Source: Paenibacillus_AA sp045062745 (GTDB lineage Bacteria; Bacillota; Bacilli; Paenibacillales; NBRC-103111). Taken from it: DNA of 64,000 bases. Below are positions 63,868 through 64,000 of this stretch, piece after piece (position 1 is the stretch's first letter; every line of letters starts with the position of its first letter). The stretch covers positions 107,388 to 171,387 of the forward strand of contig NZ_JBJGED010000016.1 of the NCBI RefSeq assembly GCF_045062745.1, read 5' to 3'. The position numbers were made by a program, and so were the translations under genes. The notes beneath the pieces were generated by a model. That model was not told the DNA's origin. It ran no database searches and saw nothing but the letters and a program-made list of their open reading frames with translations.

Positions 63868-63961
63868 CGATTTTTGCGGTTGAAGGATTACTCCTTCAAA
63901 ACTGATCAACGAGGCGTGCAAGCGTTTTGTACCCGGTCCCCACAGGACCGGAGGTACTCCA

Positions 63962-64000
<39 letters not shown>

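Overview
The window looks like chromosomal DNA from a GC-rich, flagellated, endospore-forming member of the Paenibacillaceae (Paenibacillus/Cohnella type). The evidence is the sporulation genes (spoIIID, spoIIQ, spoIID, spoIIR, sspP), mbl, flagellar rod/hook genes, an S-layer-homology protease with a CsaB pyruvyl transferase, and an 11-gene nuo operon beside the F1Fo ATP synthase operon. I see no phage, transposon, IS element or CRISPR array. Almost every gene is on the minus strand, so replication probably enters from the right, where the rRNA genes lie. The plus-strand exceptions are tadA, tRNA-Arg and an alpha/beta hydrolase.

Layout, left to right. 0.1-7 kb: secondary cell-wall polymer and envelope genes (tagA, csaB, a DUF5693 membrane protein, pgcA, fabZ, a pgsA-like gene). 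7-14.9 kb: epuA, flhP, flhO, mbl, spoIIID, spoIIQ, spoIID, murA and a DUF1146 gene, in the usual Bacillales order but with no ywmB seen. 14.9-17.7 kb: a subtilisin-family protease with three SLH domains. 17.8-28.3 kb: nuoABCDHIJKLMN without the NADH-oxidising subunits E, F and G. 28.4-36 kb: atpZ, atpI and atpBEFHAGDC, with related hairpins before three of the genes. 36-47.4 kb: mnaA, upp, glyA, ywlG, rpiB, ywlE, mntP, ywlC, spoIIR, prmC, prfA and ychF. 47.4-47.9 kb: a helically phased DnaA-box cluster between ychF and tadA. 48.4-53.7 kb: an accessory stretch (aldo/keto reductase, Crp-family regulator, HD-GYP protein, tRNA-Arg, hydrolase and a three-gene putative spore cluster ending in sspP). 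53.7-60 kb: tRNA-Ser, serS, pdxT, pdxS, dacA, guaB. 60.2-64 kb: rRNA genes in the transcribed order 16S - 5S - terminator - promoter - 23S - 5S.

Much of the window serves energy conversion (Nuo plus ATP synthase), the cell envelope (MurA, DacA, Mbl, TagA/MnaA/CsaB, SLH protease) and the compartment-specific sporulation programme. Candidate SigF, SigE and SigG promoters can be read in front of spoIIQ, spoIIR, spoIIID and the sspP cluster. The best leads for new biology are the phased DnaA-box cluster, the split rRNA operon with its internal terminator and separate 23S promoter, the repeated hairpin element in the atp operon, and the putative SigG-driven small-gene cluster.
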